DNA of 44,506 bases from CAYJFX01 sp964370315 (GCA_964370315.1 CAYJIS010000011.1:1-44506), one strand, 5' to 3'. Numbered from the stretch's first letter, positions 15,270-24,883 are shown. Numbers and translations: made by a program. Notes: generated by a model from the sequence alone, not told the origin.

Positions 15270-16427
15270 GTGGCTAAAGCAACAAATGAATTTACCGCTC
15301 CTCAAGATATGAGCGAAAAAATGCAAGCCTTAGAGGCTGCGCGATTACAAATTGAAAAACAGTTTGGACAAGGTTCTTTAATGAAGTTGGGTAGTGTTAC
15401 AAACGCAGCAAGCGTTGATGTTATCCCTTCTGGTTCTATTATGCTCGATGAAGCATTAGGTATTGGTGGTTATCCAAGAGGAAGAGTTATTGAAGTATAT
15501 GGACCAGAATCTTCAGGTAAAACTACTCTAGCTCTTCATGCTATAGCCGAAGCACAAAAACTTGGAGGCATTGCTGCTTTTGTTGATGCTGAACATGCAC
15601 TAGATCCAAATTATGCAAAAAACCTTGGTGTTAATATTGATGACTTATGGGTTTCACAACCAGATACAGGTGAACAAGCACTAGAAATTGCTGAAAGTTT
15701 AGTACGCTCTGGTGCAGTAGATATCATTGTTGTAGACTCTGTAGCAGCGTTAACACCACAGGCTGAAATTGAAGGCGATATGGGTGCATCTCATATGGGA
15801 CTTCAAGCTCGACTTATGAGCCAAGCTTTACGAAAACTAACAGCAATAATCGGGAAGTCAAAAACAATTATTATTTTTATTAACCAAATTAGAATGAAAA
15901 TTGGTGTTATGTTTGGAAACCCTGAAACGACAACAGGTGGTAATGCTCTAAAATTCTACGCTTCTTTAAGGCTAGAAGTTAGAAGAGTTGAATCTATCGA
16001 CGCAAAAGGCGAAGAGGATGCCGTTGGTAACAGAGTAAGGGTTAAAATTGTAAAGAATAAGGTTGCACCTCCTTTTAGAAAAGTAGAACTTGATATAATG
16101 TTTGGTAAAGGTGTTTCTGCAATTGCAAGTCTTTTAGATTCAGCTGTACGACACGGCTTTGTTGATAAAAAAGGTGCTTGGTATACTACAGAAACAGAAA
16201 AAGTTGGGCAAGGCCGAGAGAATGCTATTAACTTTTTAGAACAAAATCCTGACTTTACACGAGATGTAGAAAAGAAAATTCGTGAAAAACTTTTTCCTGG
16301 TCAAGTTTTAAAAGAAGGAGAAAAGCCAAGTAAGGCAGCACCTGTAGCAAGTGAAGTGGCAAGTCCTTCATCAGCATTACAAGATTCACAGAGCTCTAGC
16401 CAAAGTGAGGCAGGGGACTTGTTCTAA
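15270..16427 (+). CDS. recA: Recombinase RecA
   Basis: A 385-residue RecA that forms ATP-dependent filaments on single-stranded DNA for homologous recombination and SOS signalling. Walker A is GPESSGKTT (78-86), and Walker B follows in DIIVVDSVAALTP. The L2 region GNPETTTGGNALKFYAS and the acidic, serine-rich C-tail are also present. The start is the GTG at 15270, preceded by GGAGG with 5 bases spacing. An in-frame ATG at 15243 lies upstream of the -10 box and cannot be used by this promoter. First gene of a long run with folK, scpA, scpB, rluB, cmk and rpsA. Confidence 0.98.
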   Translation: MAKATNEFTAPQDMSEKMQALEAARLQIEKQFGQGSLMKLGSVTNAASVDVIPSGSIMLDEALGIGGYPRGRVIEVYGPESSGKTTLALHAIAEAQKLGGIAAFVDAEHALDPNYAKNLGVNIDDLWVSQPDTGEQALEIAESLVRSGAVDIIVVDSVAALTPQAEIEGDMGASHMGLQARLMSQALRKLTAIIGKSKTIIIFINQIRMKIGVMFGNPETTTGGNALKFYASLRLEVRRVESIDAKGEEDAVGNRVRVKIVKNKVAPPFRKVELDIMFGKGVSAIASLLDSAVRHGFVDKKGAWYTTETEKVGQGRENAINFLEQNPDFTRDVEKKIREKLFPGQVLKEGEKPSKAAPVASEVASPSSALQDSQSSSQSEAGDLF

Positions 16428-16940
16428 ATGAGTCTAGTGTTTTTATCACTGGGCTCAAATAAAGTCTTGAAAAAACAGAACGAAGAAATACTACCGGTTG
16501 ATATATTACGTTTTGCAGTTAAAGAACTTTCTTTATCACTGCAAAATATTAGTATATCATCCGTGTATAAAACTAAACCAATGTACTTTGATAATCAAGA
16601 ATATTTTTACAACATGGTTGTATCTGGTGCATTTTCCGATGAGGCTCAATCTTTGCTAAAACTTACTCAAAATATAGAACATATGTTTGGGAGAAATAGG
16701 AGAGAAGAACAAAGGAATGGACCTAGAACTCTCGATATTGATATATTATTATTTTCAGACTTAAAGATGCATAGTGAGAATTTAATCATTCCTCACCCAA
16801 AAATGAATGAAAGAGCCTTTGTTCTTGTACCAATGCTTGAGATTTTACACAAAATTGCCGATATAAAAATAAGGGATTATTATTCAACGTTTCTTCAAAA
16901 TGTAGATACTAATGAAGTAATAAAATTTTGCACCCTTTAA
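16428..16940 (+). CDS. folK: 2-amino-4-hydroxy-6-hydroxymethyldihydropteridine diphosphokinase
   Basis: A 170-residue HPPK that transfers pyrophosphate from ATP to the hydroxymethyl pterin in folate synthesis. The N-terminal FLSLGSN, the ATP/Mg loop NGPRTLDIDILLF (about 104-116) and HPKMNERAFVLVPMLEI are diagnostic. The ATG directly follows the recA stop with no gap, implying translational coupling. No folP or folB lies beside it, so the rest of folate synthesis must be elsewhere. Confidence 0.93.
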   Translation: MSLVFLSLGSNKVLKKQNEEILPVDILRFAVKELSLSLQNISISSVYKTKPMYFDNQEYFYNMVVSGAFSDEAQSLLKLTQNIEHMFGRNRREEQRNGPRTLDIDILLFSDLKMHSENLIIPHPKMNERAFVLVPMLEILHKIADIKIRDYYSTFLQNVDTNEVIKFCTL

Positions 16941-16953
16941 ATCGGAGTTACCA

Positions 16954-17694
16954 ATGGAATTAGAAAGTATAATACAAACTGAAAAGACAACATATAATGT
17001 TACACAGTTTGAAGGTCCTTTAGATTTATTATTATCATTAATTAAAAAAAATGAAGTTAACATTTATGACATTCCAATTGGGGACATCACAGAACAATAC
17101 TTAGAGTATCTAGACTATGCTGTTTCCACTGACTTAGAAAATTTAACTGAGTTTTATTCATTAGCTGCAGAGTTATTATATATAAAATCACATTTACTCT
17201 TACCAGTTGAATCTAAATTTGATGATGATGAGGTTGAAGATCCTAGAAAAGAATTAGTAGATAAACTCATTGAATACCAAAAATTTAAAAAACTATCTGA
17301 ACTCATAGAAGAAAAAGAGGAAGAAGCAGAGTGGAATGTAGAAAGAAAGAAAATACAAAATGTATTACCTTTTGACGAAGAAGAACTTTGGCATAAAATT
17401 GATACATGGACCTTAATGAAAACTTTTACGCAATTAGTTGGGGCTCACTCTGGTGATAAGATTATGAGTATGTATGAGGAAATTTCTGTAAGTGAAAAAA
17501 TTACTCTTATGTATGAGTTTTTTGATAATAAAGGCGAATGCTTCTTTACAGATCTAATTATTAGAAAAGAAAGCATAATGGATATTGTATGCGCTTTTAT
17601 GGCCATACTAGAAGCAGTTAAAATGCATTCAGCTTGCATATATCAAAACAGAATGTTTGGTGATATAAAAATTTGTCCTGCTAAGGCAGCATAA
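16954..17694 (+). CDS. scpA: Segregation and condensation protein A (kleisin)
   Basis: A 246-residue kleisin that bridges SMC heads and binds ScpB in the bacterial condensin. The N-terminal signature FEGPLDLLLSLIKKNEVNIYDIP (about 19-41) is diagnostic, followed by an acidic linker (about 85-150) and the C-terminal winged helix. CGGAGTTACCA before the ATG serves as the ribosome-binding site. It lies directly before scpB, the usual arrangement. Cytoplasmic, acting on the nucleoid. Confidence 0.95.
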   Translation: MELESIIQTEKTTYNVTQFEGPLDLLLSLIKKNEVNIYDIPIGDITEQYLEYLDYAVSTDLENLTEFYSLAAELLYIKSHLLLPVESKFDDDEVEDPRKELVDKLIEYQKFKKLSELIEEKEEEAEWNVERKKIQNVLPFDEEELWHKIDTWTLMKTFTQLVGAHSGDKIMSMYEEISVSEKITLMYEFFDNKGECFFTDLIIRKESIMDIVCAFMAILEAVKMHSACIYQNRMFGDIKICPAKAA

Positions 17695-17706
17695 GTGGAG
17701 AAAATT

Positions 17707-18246
17707 GTGGACGTAAAAAAAGAAGCTACTCTGATAGAAGCAATTCTATTTTTAGAAGGAGACTCACTAAGTATTGAATCATTAGTACGAATCTCTAATT
17801 TATCAAAAGAAGTAGTACTAATGTGTATTGAAGAACTTACAAATAAATATGCAGGGGAAGACAGCGCACTTGAATTACAACAGATCGGTGGTGGATGGTT
17901 TTTATGCGTAAAAAAAGACCTATGGGGCTCCCTAAAAGATCGCTACGGTAAAAAAAATGAAGGAAAACTTTCACGCGCAGCATTAGAAACTCTTTCAATA
18001 ATTGCCTATTCTCAGCCAATTACACGTGGAGAAATAGAAGCAATTAGGGGTGTGTCGGCTGATAATATGATTAGACTGCTTTTTGAAAAAAACATGATTA
18101 AGGAAGTAGGCAAAAAAGATATACCAGGCAAGCCTGTTCAATATGGTACAACTAAGGAATTCTTAAAAATATTTAGAATTAATAGTATTGCAGATCTACC
18201 AAAACTTGATGAAGCAGAAAGTGAGAGATTTGAGCTTGCACGATAA
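17707..18246 (+). CDS. scpB: Segregation and condensation protein B
   Basis: A 179-residue protein made of two winged-helix domains that dimerises and binds the ScpA kleisin. ALETLSIIAYSQPITRGEIEAIRGVSAD is the family signature in the second domain. I prefer the GTG at 17707, because GGAG at 17697-17700 sits 6 bases upstream; a GTG at 17695, right after the scpA stop, would add four residues. The 3' end overlaps the start region of rluB, so scpA, scpB and rluB are tightly packed. Confidence 0.92.
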   Translation: MDVKKEATLIEAILFLEGDSLSIESLVRISNLSKEVVLMCIEELTNKYAGEDSALELQQIGGGWFLCVKKDLWGSLKDRYGKKNEGKLSRAALETLSIIAYSQPITRGEIEAIRGVSADNMIRLLFEKNMIKEVGKKDIPGKPVQYGTTKEFLKIFRINSIADLPKLDEAESERFELAR

Positions 18247-18949
18247 TGAAATTAGATTACAGTTATATATAGCTCGTTGTGGAATCGCCAGCAGAAGAGC
18301 TGCTGAAAAACTTATTTTAGACGGGCGTATAAAAGTTAATGGTGAACTCATAACAACACTTGGTACTAAGGTTAAAGAAAAGGACATAGTACTTTTTGAC
18401 AACACTCAAATTCAGTTTGAAGAAACAAAACGATACGTCTTGTTAAACAAACCTGCAGGATATGTAAGCAGTCTTAAAGATGAAAAAGATAGGGAAACAG
18501 CTGCAGACCTATTAAAGCCTTTTTTTAAGGAAAGGCTTTATAATGTTGGGAGACTAGACATGTTTTCTAAGGGCTTATTGTTATTTACAAATGATGGTGA
18601 GTTTTCGCAAAAACTATCTCATCCCTCGTCACAAATTGAAAAAGAATATATAGTTGAATCTACATATCCAATACCAAGTGATTTAGTTGAAAAATTTCAA
18701 AAGGGTATTAGGGTAGAGGGTGTATTTTATAAATGTAGAAGTGCTAAACTCGTAAACAACAAAAAATTACAAGTAATTCTAATTGAAGGCAAAAATCGAG
18801 AAATTAGAAAAGTATTTGAATTCTTTAGTATTAGCATTAAATCTTTATCTAGAACAAGAATCGGGCATCTAACGATTGATGGCATTGAAGAAGGCAAATT
18901 TTTAGAATTATCAGTAAAGGATATTGAAAAATTGTTTAAAACAATATAG
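18209..18949 (+). CDS. rluB: Ribosomal large subunit pseudouridine synthase (RluB/RsuA family)
   Basis: About 246 residues. An N-terminal S4 RNA-binding domain (IRLQLYIARCGIASRRAAEKLI, then GRIKVNGELI) is followed by a catalytic domain with VGRLDMFSKGLLLFTNDGE, where the Asp of GRLD is the nucleophile, and GKNREIRK near the C-terminus. It isomerises a uridine in 23S rRNA. The start is uncertain: ATG 18209, GTG 18221 and TTG 18230 are in frame inside the scpB end, and none has a strong ribosome-binding site. The S4 domain needs a start at or before about 18242. Confidence 0.88.
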   Translation: MKQKVRDLSLHDNEIRLQLYIARCGIASRRAAEKLILDGRIKVNGELITTLGTKVKEKDIVLFDNTQIQFEETKRYVLLNKPAGYVSSLKDEKDRETAADLLKPFFKERLYNVGRLDMFSKGLLLFTNDGEFSQKLSHPSSQIEKEYIVESTYPIPSDLVEKFQKGIRVEGVFYKCRSAKLVNNKKLQVILIEGKNREIRKVFEFFSISIKSLSRTRIGHLTIDGIEEGKFLELSVKDIEKLFKTI

Positions 18950-18969
18950 TATTATCATGAGGTTTGATT

Positions 18970-19602
18970 ATGGTAATAGCAATAGACGGTCCGAGTGGAA
19001 CAGGTAAAAGTACCATCGCTAAAATAATAGCTGAAAAATTTAAAATTGCTTTTTTAAACTCTGGTAGCTTCTACAGAGCATGTACCTTAGAAGTATTAAG
19101 AAATAATATCGCAATCAATAGCGAAGAAGAAATAGTATCATTAATAAAGAAAACATCACTTGATTATGTAAATGAACATCTTATTTTAAATGGAGTAGAT
19201 GTAGAGCATTTACTTCATTCTAACAACATAGACTTAAACGCATCAAAAGTATCGTGTATTGTACCTCTTCGCCACATTGTAAATGAAAAACTACGAGAAA
19301 TAACTAAAAGAATAGACTTGGTTTGCGAAGGAAGAGACATGACTACGGTTGTTTTTCCTAATGCAGAGTATAAATTCTATTTAGACGCATCAGTCGATGA
19401 ACAAGCAAAACGACGCTACACTCAACGACCAGATGGAAAAACACTAGAAGAAATAAAACAATCAATCATAGAAAGAGACAGAATTGACAAAAACAAACAA
19501 GAAGGTTCACTAAAAATTGCAAAAGATGCGCAATATATTGACACTACATACTTGACCATCGAAGAAGTTTGTGAGATAATAGAAAATAAAATTAACAGTT
19601 AA
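18970..19602 (+). CDS. cmk: Cytidylate kinase
   Basis: A 210-residue kinase that phosphorylates CMP and dCMP with ATP. The P-loop is GPSGTGKST (about 6-14), the NMP-binding motif CEGRDMTTVVFPNA lies around 118-131, and the LID carries RRYTQRPDGKT. I chose ATG 18970 because GAGG at 18959-18962 sits about 7 bases upstream; a TTG two codons earlier lacks proper spacing. The next gene is rpsA, a common pairing in bacteria. Confidence 0.95.
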   Translation: MVIAIDGPSGTGKSTIAKIIAEKFKIAFLNSGSFYRACTLEVLRNNIAINSEEEIVSLIKKTSLDYVNEHLILNGVDVEHLLHSNNIDLNASKVSCIVPLRHIVNEKLREITKRIDLVCEGRDMTTVVFPNAEYKFYLDASVDEQAKRRYTQRPDGKTLEEIKQSIIERDRIDKNKQEGSLKIAKDAQYIDTTYLTIEEVCEIIENKINS

Positions 19603-19611
19603 GGGTTTACT

Positions 19612-21330
19612 ATGGAAGAAATGGAAGTGGAAATGAATGATACTCAAATCTCCGAAACGAGCATTCAAACACAATTACAAGAGAAATATCTAAAAAGTCT
19701 TGATACACTTGAAGAAGGACAGCTCGTTGAAGGGCTCGTTATTCAAGTAACTTCTGATGATGTTTTTGTTGATGTTGGCTACAAATCAGAAGGGAAAATT
19801 CCAAGAGCGGAGTTTACGGAATTACCAAAAGTTGGTGACACAGTTAGTGTTGTTCTTGTAACAAAAGAAGCAAGAAACGGAGAATTAATTGTATCAAAAC
19901 AAAAAGCAGAAAGTATCCAAATTTGGAAAAATCTAAAACAAGCGTTTGCCGATAAAACACCTGTTGAAGGTAAAATAGATAAAGCTGTAAAAAGCGGATT
20001 TGAAGTTGTCCTTGGTGCTGGAATACGAGCATTCTTACCTCTAAGTCAAGCTGATATTCATCGCGTTTTACAACCAGAAAAATTGGTTGGCGTAAAGAGT
20101 ATGTTTTATATTGACAGACTTTATACAGAAAGAAAAGCTAATATTATTGTAAGTAGAAGAAACTATCTAGAAGAGTCAATTAATTCTAACAGAAGTAATT
20201 TTTTCGAAAATATTTCTATTGGAGACACCGTTAATGGAACTGTAAAAAGCTTTACTAGTTTTGGTGCATTCATTGATCTCGGCGGATTTGATGGTCTTTT
20301 ACATATTAATGATATGAGTTGGGGTCATGTTACTCGTCCAAAAGATTTTGTAAAAAAAGGACAAGAAATTACCTTAAAAGTAATTAGAATGGATGTTGAA
20401 GAAAAAAGAATTAATTTATCTTTAAAACATTTCTCTGACGATCCTTGGTTAAACTTTGAAGGTAAATACCATGTTGGCGATAAAGTAACTGGTAAAGTTA
20501 CAAAACTTGCAGACTTTGGTGCATTTATCGAACTTGAAGAAGGTATTGAAGGTCTTGTACATATTAGTGAGTTCTCTTGGGTGAGAAAAATCAATAAACC
20601 AAGTGATGTTGTAAAGCAAGGTGATGAAGTTGAGTGTATGGTACTCGGTTATGACATACAAGCTGGTAGAGTATCACTAGGTTTAAAACAAGTACAAGAA
20701 AACCCATGGGATACCATAGGTGAAAAATACCCTGTTAATACAAAGCTAACTTGTAAAGTTGTTAAGCTAACAAATGCAGGAGCCTTTTTAGAACTTGAAG
20801 AAGGTATTGATGGATTTTTACACATCGATGATATTTCATGGACTAAAAAAGTTAAGCACCCAAGAACTGAATTAACAGTTGGTCAAGAAATTGATGTGCT
20901 TATTGTAGAAAATGACCCTGAAAATCATAAACTAAGATTAAGCGTAAAGCATTTATCTGATAATCCTTGGGATTCGTTCGCAAAAGAACATCCTGTAGAC
21001 TCAATAATTGAAGGTGAAATTGTTTCTATAACTGATTTTGGCTTATTTGTAAGAGTTGATAATGGAATTGAAGGTTTAATTAATAAGTCTAACCTAGCAG
21101 ATAATAAAGAAGAGTCATATGAAGATGCTGTACAAAAGTACAACGTTGGGGACAAAATTAAGGTATATATTGTTGAAATTAATCTTGATAGACAAAAAGT
21201 TGCTTTCTCCGTTAGAGAAGTTAAAGCAAAAGCTCAACAATCTGAAATGTCTCATTACATGACTGGCCATGAAAATGAATCAGAAGGTGCATTTACTTTA
21301 GGCGATATTATTAAAAATAAAAATGCTTAA
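19612..21330 (+). CDS. rpsA: 30S ribosomal protein S1
   Basis: A 572-residue S1 protein that brings mRNA to the 30S subunit. Six S1 domains are visible, starting near residues 33, 117, 202, 288, 375 and 462. The first two are divergent and ribosome-binding, and the last four have the typical GAFIxL core. The C-terminal tail has about 30 extra residues. The ATG is preceded by AAGGG. The leaderless transcripts predicted nearby make S1 relevant, since S1 is normally not required for leaderless initiation. It follows cmk by 9 bases. Confidence 0.96.
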   Translation: MEEMEVEMNDTQISETSIQTQLQEKYLKSLDTLEEGQLVEGLVIQVTSDDVFVDVGYKSEGKIPRAEFTELPKVGDTVSVVLVTKEARNGELIVSKQKAESIQIWKNLKQAFADKTPVEGKIDKAVKSGFEVVLGAGIRAFLPLSQADIHRVLQPEKLVGVKSMFYIDRLYTERKANIIVSRRNYLEESINSNRSNFFENISIGDTVNGTVKSFTSFGAFIDLGGFDGLLHINDMSWGHVTRPKDFVKKGQEITLKVIRMDVEEKRINLSLKHFSDDPWLNFEGKYHVGDKVTGKVTKLADFGAFIELEEGIEGLVHISEFSWVRKINKPSDVVKQGDEVECMVLGYDIQAGRVSLGLKQVQENPWDTIGEKYPVNTKLTCKVVKLTNAGAFLELEEGIDGFLHIDDISWTKKVKHPRTELTVGQEIDVLIVENDPENHKLRLSVKHLSDNPWDSFAKEHPVDSIIEGEIVSITDFGLFVRVDNGIEGLINKSNLADNKEESYEDAVQKYNVGDKIKVYIVEINLDRQKVAFSVREVKAKAQQSEMSHYMTGHENESEGAFTLGDIIKNKNA

Positions 21331-21351
21331 TTTTTAGGTAAGTTTTATTGT

Positions 21352-22875
21352 ATGCCGAGTTCATTTGATGTAGAAAAGCTTAACACTCTCGTTGACATAA
21401 ACGGAAGAATAAACTCTAATTATGAAGACTTGGATGCTTTGCTTGTCTACATACTTGAATCAGCTATGCGCTTGGTACAATGTGAATCTTCTTCATTATT
21501 GCTAATTGAAAACAATGATACTCTGCGTTTTAAATTAGCATTAGGTCCTAAAGGTATTGAAGTCCTTTCAATACCCGTTCAAATGGAAAACAGTATAGCA
21601 GGATCGGTTGTAAAAGAAAACAAACCGCTCTTGTTAAACTCAGTTTCTGAACACCCACATTTTTTCTCAGCTATACAAGGAATGACAAATTATAAAACTC
21701 ATAATATGATTGCTGTTCCGCTACGAGTTGATAATAAATGTATCGGTGTAATAGAAATATTAAATAAAGCTGACGATAAAGAATTTAATCAAGATGATTT
21801 AGAAATTTTAGAGTTATTATGCGTCCAAGCAGGAATTGCATATAAAAATGCTGAAATTTATCAGCATAATAAAAATGAAATACTTGGTTTAAAATCTGCT
21901 ATCTCGTCAGATAAAAGCGACTATGATTTTATTGGACAAAGTCCAAGTGTTATAGACCTACTTAAAGTTATTGATCAAATAGCTGCTACAAAATCATCAG
22001 TGTTAATTCAAGGTGAAAGTGGAGTAGGTAAAGAGCTAGTAGCGCTCAGAATTCATAGGCTGAGTGAAAGAGCAAAAGAACCCTTTGTATGTGTTAACTG
22101 TGCAGCTCTTTCATCTCAACTTTTGGAAAGTGAGCTATTTGGCCATATTAAGGGTGCATATACGGATGCAATTTCAACACGAGAAGGTAGGTTTGAAATT
22201 GCAAATGGGGGCACCATTTTTTTAGATGAAATTGGAGAAATGCCAATTGAATTACAGGCTAAATTGTTACGGGTGCTTCAGTTTAAACAGTTTGAAAAAG
22301 TAGGCTCAAACAAGCCAATTTCAGTAGATGTAAGAATTATTGCGGCTACAAACAGAAACCTTGAAGACATGGTTAAAGAAGGAGCTTTTCGTTCAGATTT
22401 ATTCTTTAGATTAAATGTTTTACCTATTCAAGTGCCACAATTAAGAGCGCGAATAGACGATATTGAACTTTTAGCAGACTACTTTAGAAAACGCTTTAGT
22501 ATTGAAACGAACAAGCTTTTTACTCATTTTTCAAGCGAAGCAATAAATGCACTAAAAACATACCAATGGCCTGGGAATGTAAGGGAGCTTGAGAATACAA
22601 TTGAAAGAGCTTGTGTTTTGGGTACACCACCTACAATACATGATAGAGATTTGCGATTAAACGCATACCCCCAAGAATCAAATTTAGAATCTTTATTTAA
22701 ATTTGATGAAGATGATAAGACTTTAAAAAGTGCTTTAAATTGGTTCAAGAAAAAATATGTTACATACATTCTTGAAAAGTGCAATTGGAATCAAACCGAA
22801 AGTGCAAAATTATTGGATGTGCAACGAACATATGTTTCGAAACTCATTAATGAGTACGAAATTAAGAAAAAATAA
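21352..22875 (+). CDS. Sigma-54-dependent transcriptional activator, GAF-AAA-Fis type
   Basis: A 507-residue enhancer-binding protein. An N-terminal GAF domain spans about 15-165, as in NifA and FhlA. The AAA+ domain (about 190-420) has Walker A GESGVGKE (221-228) and Walker B LDEIGE (291-296). A Fis-type helix-turn-helix ends the protein (QTESAKLLDVQRTYVSKLI). The sigma-54-contacting loop, normally GAFTGA, reads GAYTDA (268-273); the Thr is kept but the second Gly is Asp. There is no receiver domain, so it likely senses a small ligand through GAF. It begins 21 bases after rpsA with a weak AGGT ribosome-binding site. A sigma-54 promoter at 2645-2662 is one possible target. Confidence 0.93.
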   Translation: MPSSFDVEKLNTLVDINGRINSNYEDLDALLVYILESAMRLVQCESSSLLLIENNDTLRFKLALGPKGIEVLSIPVQMENSIAGSVVKENKPLLLNSVSEHPHFFSAIQGMTNYKTHNMIAVPLRVDNKCIGVIEILNKADDKEFNQDDLEILELLCVQAGIAYKNAEIYQHNKNEILGLKSAISSDKSDYDFIGQSPSVIDLLKVIDQIAATKSSVLIQGESGVGKELVALRIHRLSERAKEPFVCVNCAALSSQLLESELFGHIKGAYTDAISTREGRFEIANGGTIFLDEIGEMPIELQAKLLRVLQFKQFEKVGSNKPISVDVRIIAATNRNLEDMVKEGAFRSDLFFRLNVLPIQVPQLRARIDDIELLADYFRKRFSIETNKLFTHFSSEAINALKTYQWPGNVRELENTIERACVLGTPPTIHDRDLRLNAYPQESNLESLFKFDEDDKTLKSALNWFKKKYVTYILEKCNWNQTESAKLLDVQRTYVSKLINEYEIKKK

Positions 22876-22893
22876 AAAAACAGGAGTTTATAT

Positions 22894-23565
22894 ATGGAAT
22901 CAACAGAAAAAAGATCCTTTACAACAAAGGCCACCGATGTTATTATTAAATCTCGAAAAGCAATTTTAGTAGTAATAATTGCAGCTATTCTTTTTGCTAT
23001 CGTTGCTACAATTATTGTAGTAGTAAAAAATGCGGCAGTAAAAGAAGGACTTTCTCAGTTAGACTCACTAGAGTTTAAATATGAATCTTTACTCGAATCA
23101 AGTGACACTTTTTCAGAAGAAAGACTTGAGATACTTTCTGACGCAAAAAAATTAGCAGATGAGTCTAATTCAGTTGTTAAGGTTCGAAGCTCATTGTTAG
23201 TAGCCTCTATCAACTTTGAAATTGAAAACTGGCAAGACGCAAGAGATGCTTATATTACAGCTTTTGATGCTGATACAAATGCTTATACAGCACCACTTAG
23301 TTTGTATAATGCTGCTATTTGCTCTGAAGAACTAAATGAATTAGACCTTGCCATTCAGTACTTTGACCAAGCAGTTGAATATGAGGACTTCTCACTATCA
23401 GCCAGAGCAATGTTTAATGCAGCTCGTATTGAAGATACAAGAGGAAATTATCAACAAGCATATGATAGATATGTAAGTATAAACGATAAACATGCCACAA
23501 GTGAATGGGCAAGTGTATCTATGAGTAGAGCTATAGCCTTGAGAGCTGAAAACAAGGCTCAGTAA
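22894..23565 (+). CDS. Membrane-anchored TPR protein (YfgM-like)
   Basis: A 223-residue protein with a basic N-terminal tail, one membrane helix (about 24-45: AILVVIIAAILFAIVATIIVVV) and then TPR-like helices. These carry repeated patterns such as NFEIENWQDARDAYITAFDAD and ELDLAIQYFDQAVEYEDFS. The order resembles YfgM, a periplasmic chaperone-linked TPR protein anchored in the inner membrane; this match rests on layout only. AGGAG precedes the ATG. It follows the sigma-54 activator by 18 bases and precedes a lipoprotein. Confidence 0.8.
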   Translation: MESTEKRSFTTKATDVIIKSRKAILVVIIAAILFAIVATIIVVVKNAAVKEGLSQLDSLEFKYESLLESSDTFSEERLEILSDAKKLADESNSVVKVRSSLLVASINFEIENWQDARDAYITAFDADTNAYTAPLSLYNAAICSEELNELDLAIQYFDQAVEYEDFSLSARAMFNAARIEDTRGNYQQAYDRYVSINDKHATSEWASVSMSRAIALRAENKAQ

Positions 23566-23575
23566 GTACTAGCGT

Positions 23576-24265
23576 ATGAAAGTTAAAGTTTTATTTATCA
23601 CTTACGTACTCTTTTCATTACTTTCTCTTTCATGCGGATTAAAAATATTTTATGCCATTGACCCACCAGTAAGTGCACAACGTCCAAATCAAGCAGACGG
23701 GGAAGTACTTTCTTCAATAGTTATTTCAGAAAATGAGCAAGTATTTCAATTTGTTGCGCAAGATCTAAGTACAAGTCTATTTTTAAATCCAGGCACTGAT
23801 ATCTATTACAGAATATATTCTAATCAAATAGATTTACAAGATGATGCTAAAATTATCAATGATGCAAATGATGAAGATACGAATAATGGTTGGAAAGAGC
23901 TTATCAACTTAAACTATAAAAAAATCAAAAGTAATGAAAATACAACGCGCCTAATTGATCAATTTGGTGGTAGAATTACGATGCGCCTTTCTGACACAGA
24001 ATCACAAACCTCATTTATACAACCTGGAACAAGTATACCACTACGCAATGATGATGAGTTTTTTCATTTTGATACCGAGTTGCACCAAAGCGATGAAGCT
24101 TATCAGTTACCTCAAGAAGGTGATAGTGACTTTGATTTCAAATCTGGTAGCTCATATTTTTTTGTAAATGCGTATGCAGTTTCTGTCGGTATGGATAGTA
24201 GCACATTTCAGGAAGTTCAAAGTGAAATATTATCACTCGGCTTTACTGCATACGAAGGAGACTAA
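23576..24265 (+). CDS. Putative lipoprotein of unknown function
   Basis: A 229-residue protein. The N-terminus is KVK, a hydrophobic stretch and SLSCG, a relaxed spirochete-type lipobox with Cys20 as the predicted lipidation site. The mature part is acidic, with DDAKIINDANDEDTNNG and a C-terminal region ending SSTFQEVQSEILSLGFTAYEGD. No known domain recognised. Its TAA overlaps the stop codon of the convergent thrH gene (shared CTAA), leaving no room for a conventional terminator. Envelope location inferred from the lipobox. Confidence 0.75.
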   Translation: MKVKVLFITYVLFSLLSLSCGLKIFYAIDPPVSAQRPNQADGEVLSSIVISENEQVFQFVAQDLSTSLFLNPGTDIYYRIYSNQIDLQDDAKIINDANDEDTNNGWKELINLNYKKIKSNENTTRLIDQFGGRITMRLSDTESQTSFIQPGTSIPLRNDDEFFHFDTELHQSDEAYQLPQEGDSDFDFKSGSSYFFVNAYAVSVGMDSSTFQEVQSEILSLGFTAYEGD

Positions 24266-24864
24266 GAAATAATATTTTTTATTTGTGTCAATAATTCATC
24301 ATACTCAGTAAAGCATGGAATCGTATTATTTTCTTCAATTATGTGTTTTGGTGCTTTAAATAAAAATCCGTGTTCACTTTTTTTTATCATTTCTAAGTCA
24401 TTAAATGAATCACCAGCTGCAATAACATCTAAGCCCATGCTTTGAAAACCCACTACTGCATGGAATTTTCCATTTTGTTGTCTCATGGTATAGCCAATGA
24501 TTTCGTCTTTCTCATTTACCGTAAGCTCATTACAAAAAATTGTTGGCATCTGTAGTTTTTGCATCAGCGGTAGCGCGAACTGAGAAAATGTATCTGAAAG
24601 AATGACTGTTTGACAACACATTCTTAATTCATCCAAAAAAGCTTTTGCGCCAGCCATTGGCTCAAGTGTAGCAATTACATCTTGTATATCTTTTAGGGTT
24701 AGTCCATTTTCTTTTAATATTCCAAGTCTTTTTTTCATAAGAACATCATAATCGCTAATATCTCTTGTAGTAAGCCGTAAATCTGAAATACCAGTTTTTT
24801 CTGCTACTGCAATCCAAATTTCAGGAACTAATACACCTTCTAAGTCTAAACATGTTACATACAT
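24262..24864 (-). CDS. thrH: Phosphoserine phosphatase / homoserine phosphotransferase ThrH
   Basis: A 200-residue HAD-family protein. The nucleophile motif reads CLDLEGVLVPEIW (about 4-16), followed by TTRDISDYDVLMKKRL, VILSDTF (motif II) and VIAAGDSFNDLEMI (motif IV). The DLEGVLVPEIW form is specific to ThrH rather than SerB. In Pseudomonas ThrH dephosphorylates phosphoserine and passes the phosphate to homoserine. Here it follows thrC by 19 bases with GAGGA before its ATG, so homoserine phosphorylation for threonine synthesis is the likely role. Confidence 0.94.
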   Translation of the reverse strand: MYVTCLDLEGVLVPEIWIAVAEKTGISDLRLTTRDISDYDVLMKKRLGILKENGLTLKDIQDVIATLEPMAGAKAFLDELRMCCQTVILSDTFSQFALPLMQKLQMPTIFCNELTVNEKDEIIGYTMRQQNGKFHAVVGFQSMGLDVIAAGDSFNDLEMIKKSEHGFLFKAPKHIIEENNTIPCFTEYDELLTQIKNIIS

Positions 24865-24883
24865 TTTTATATCCTCAATCTTA

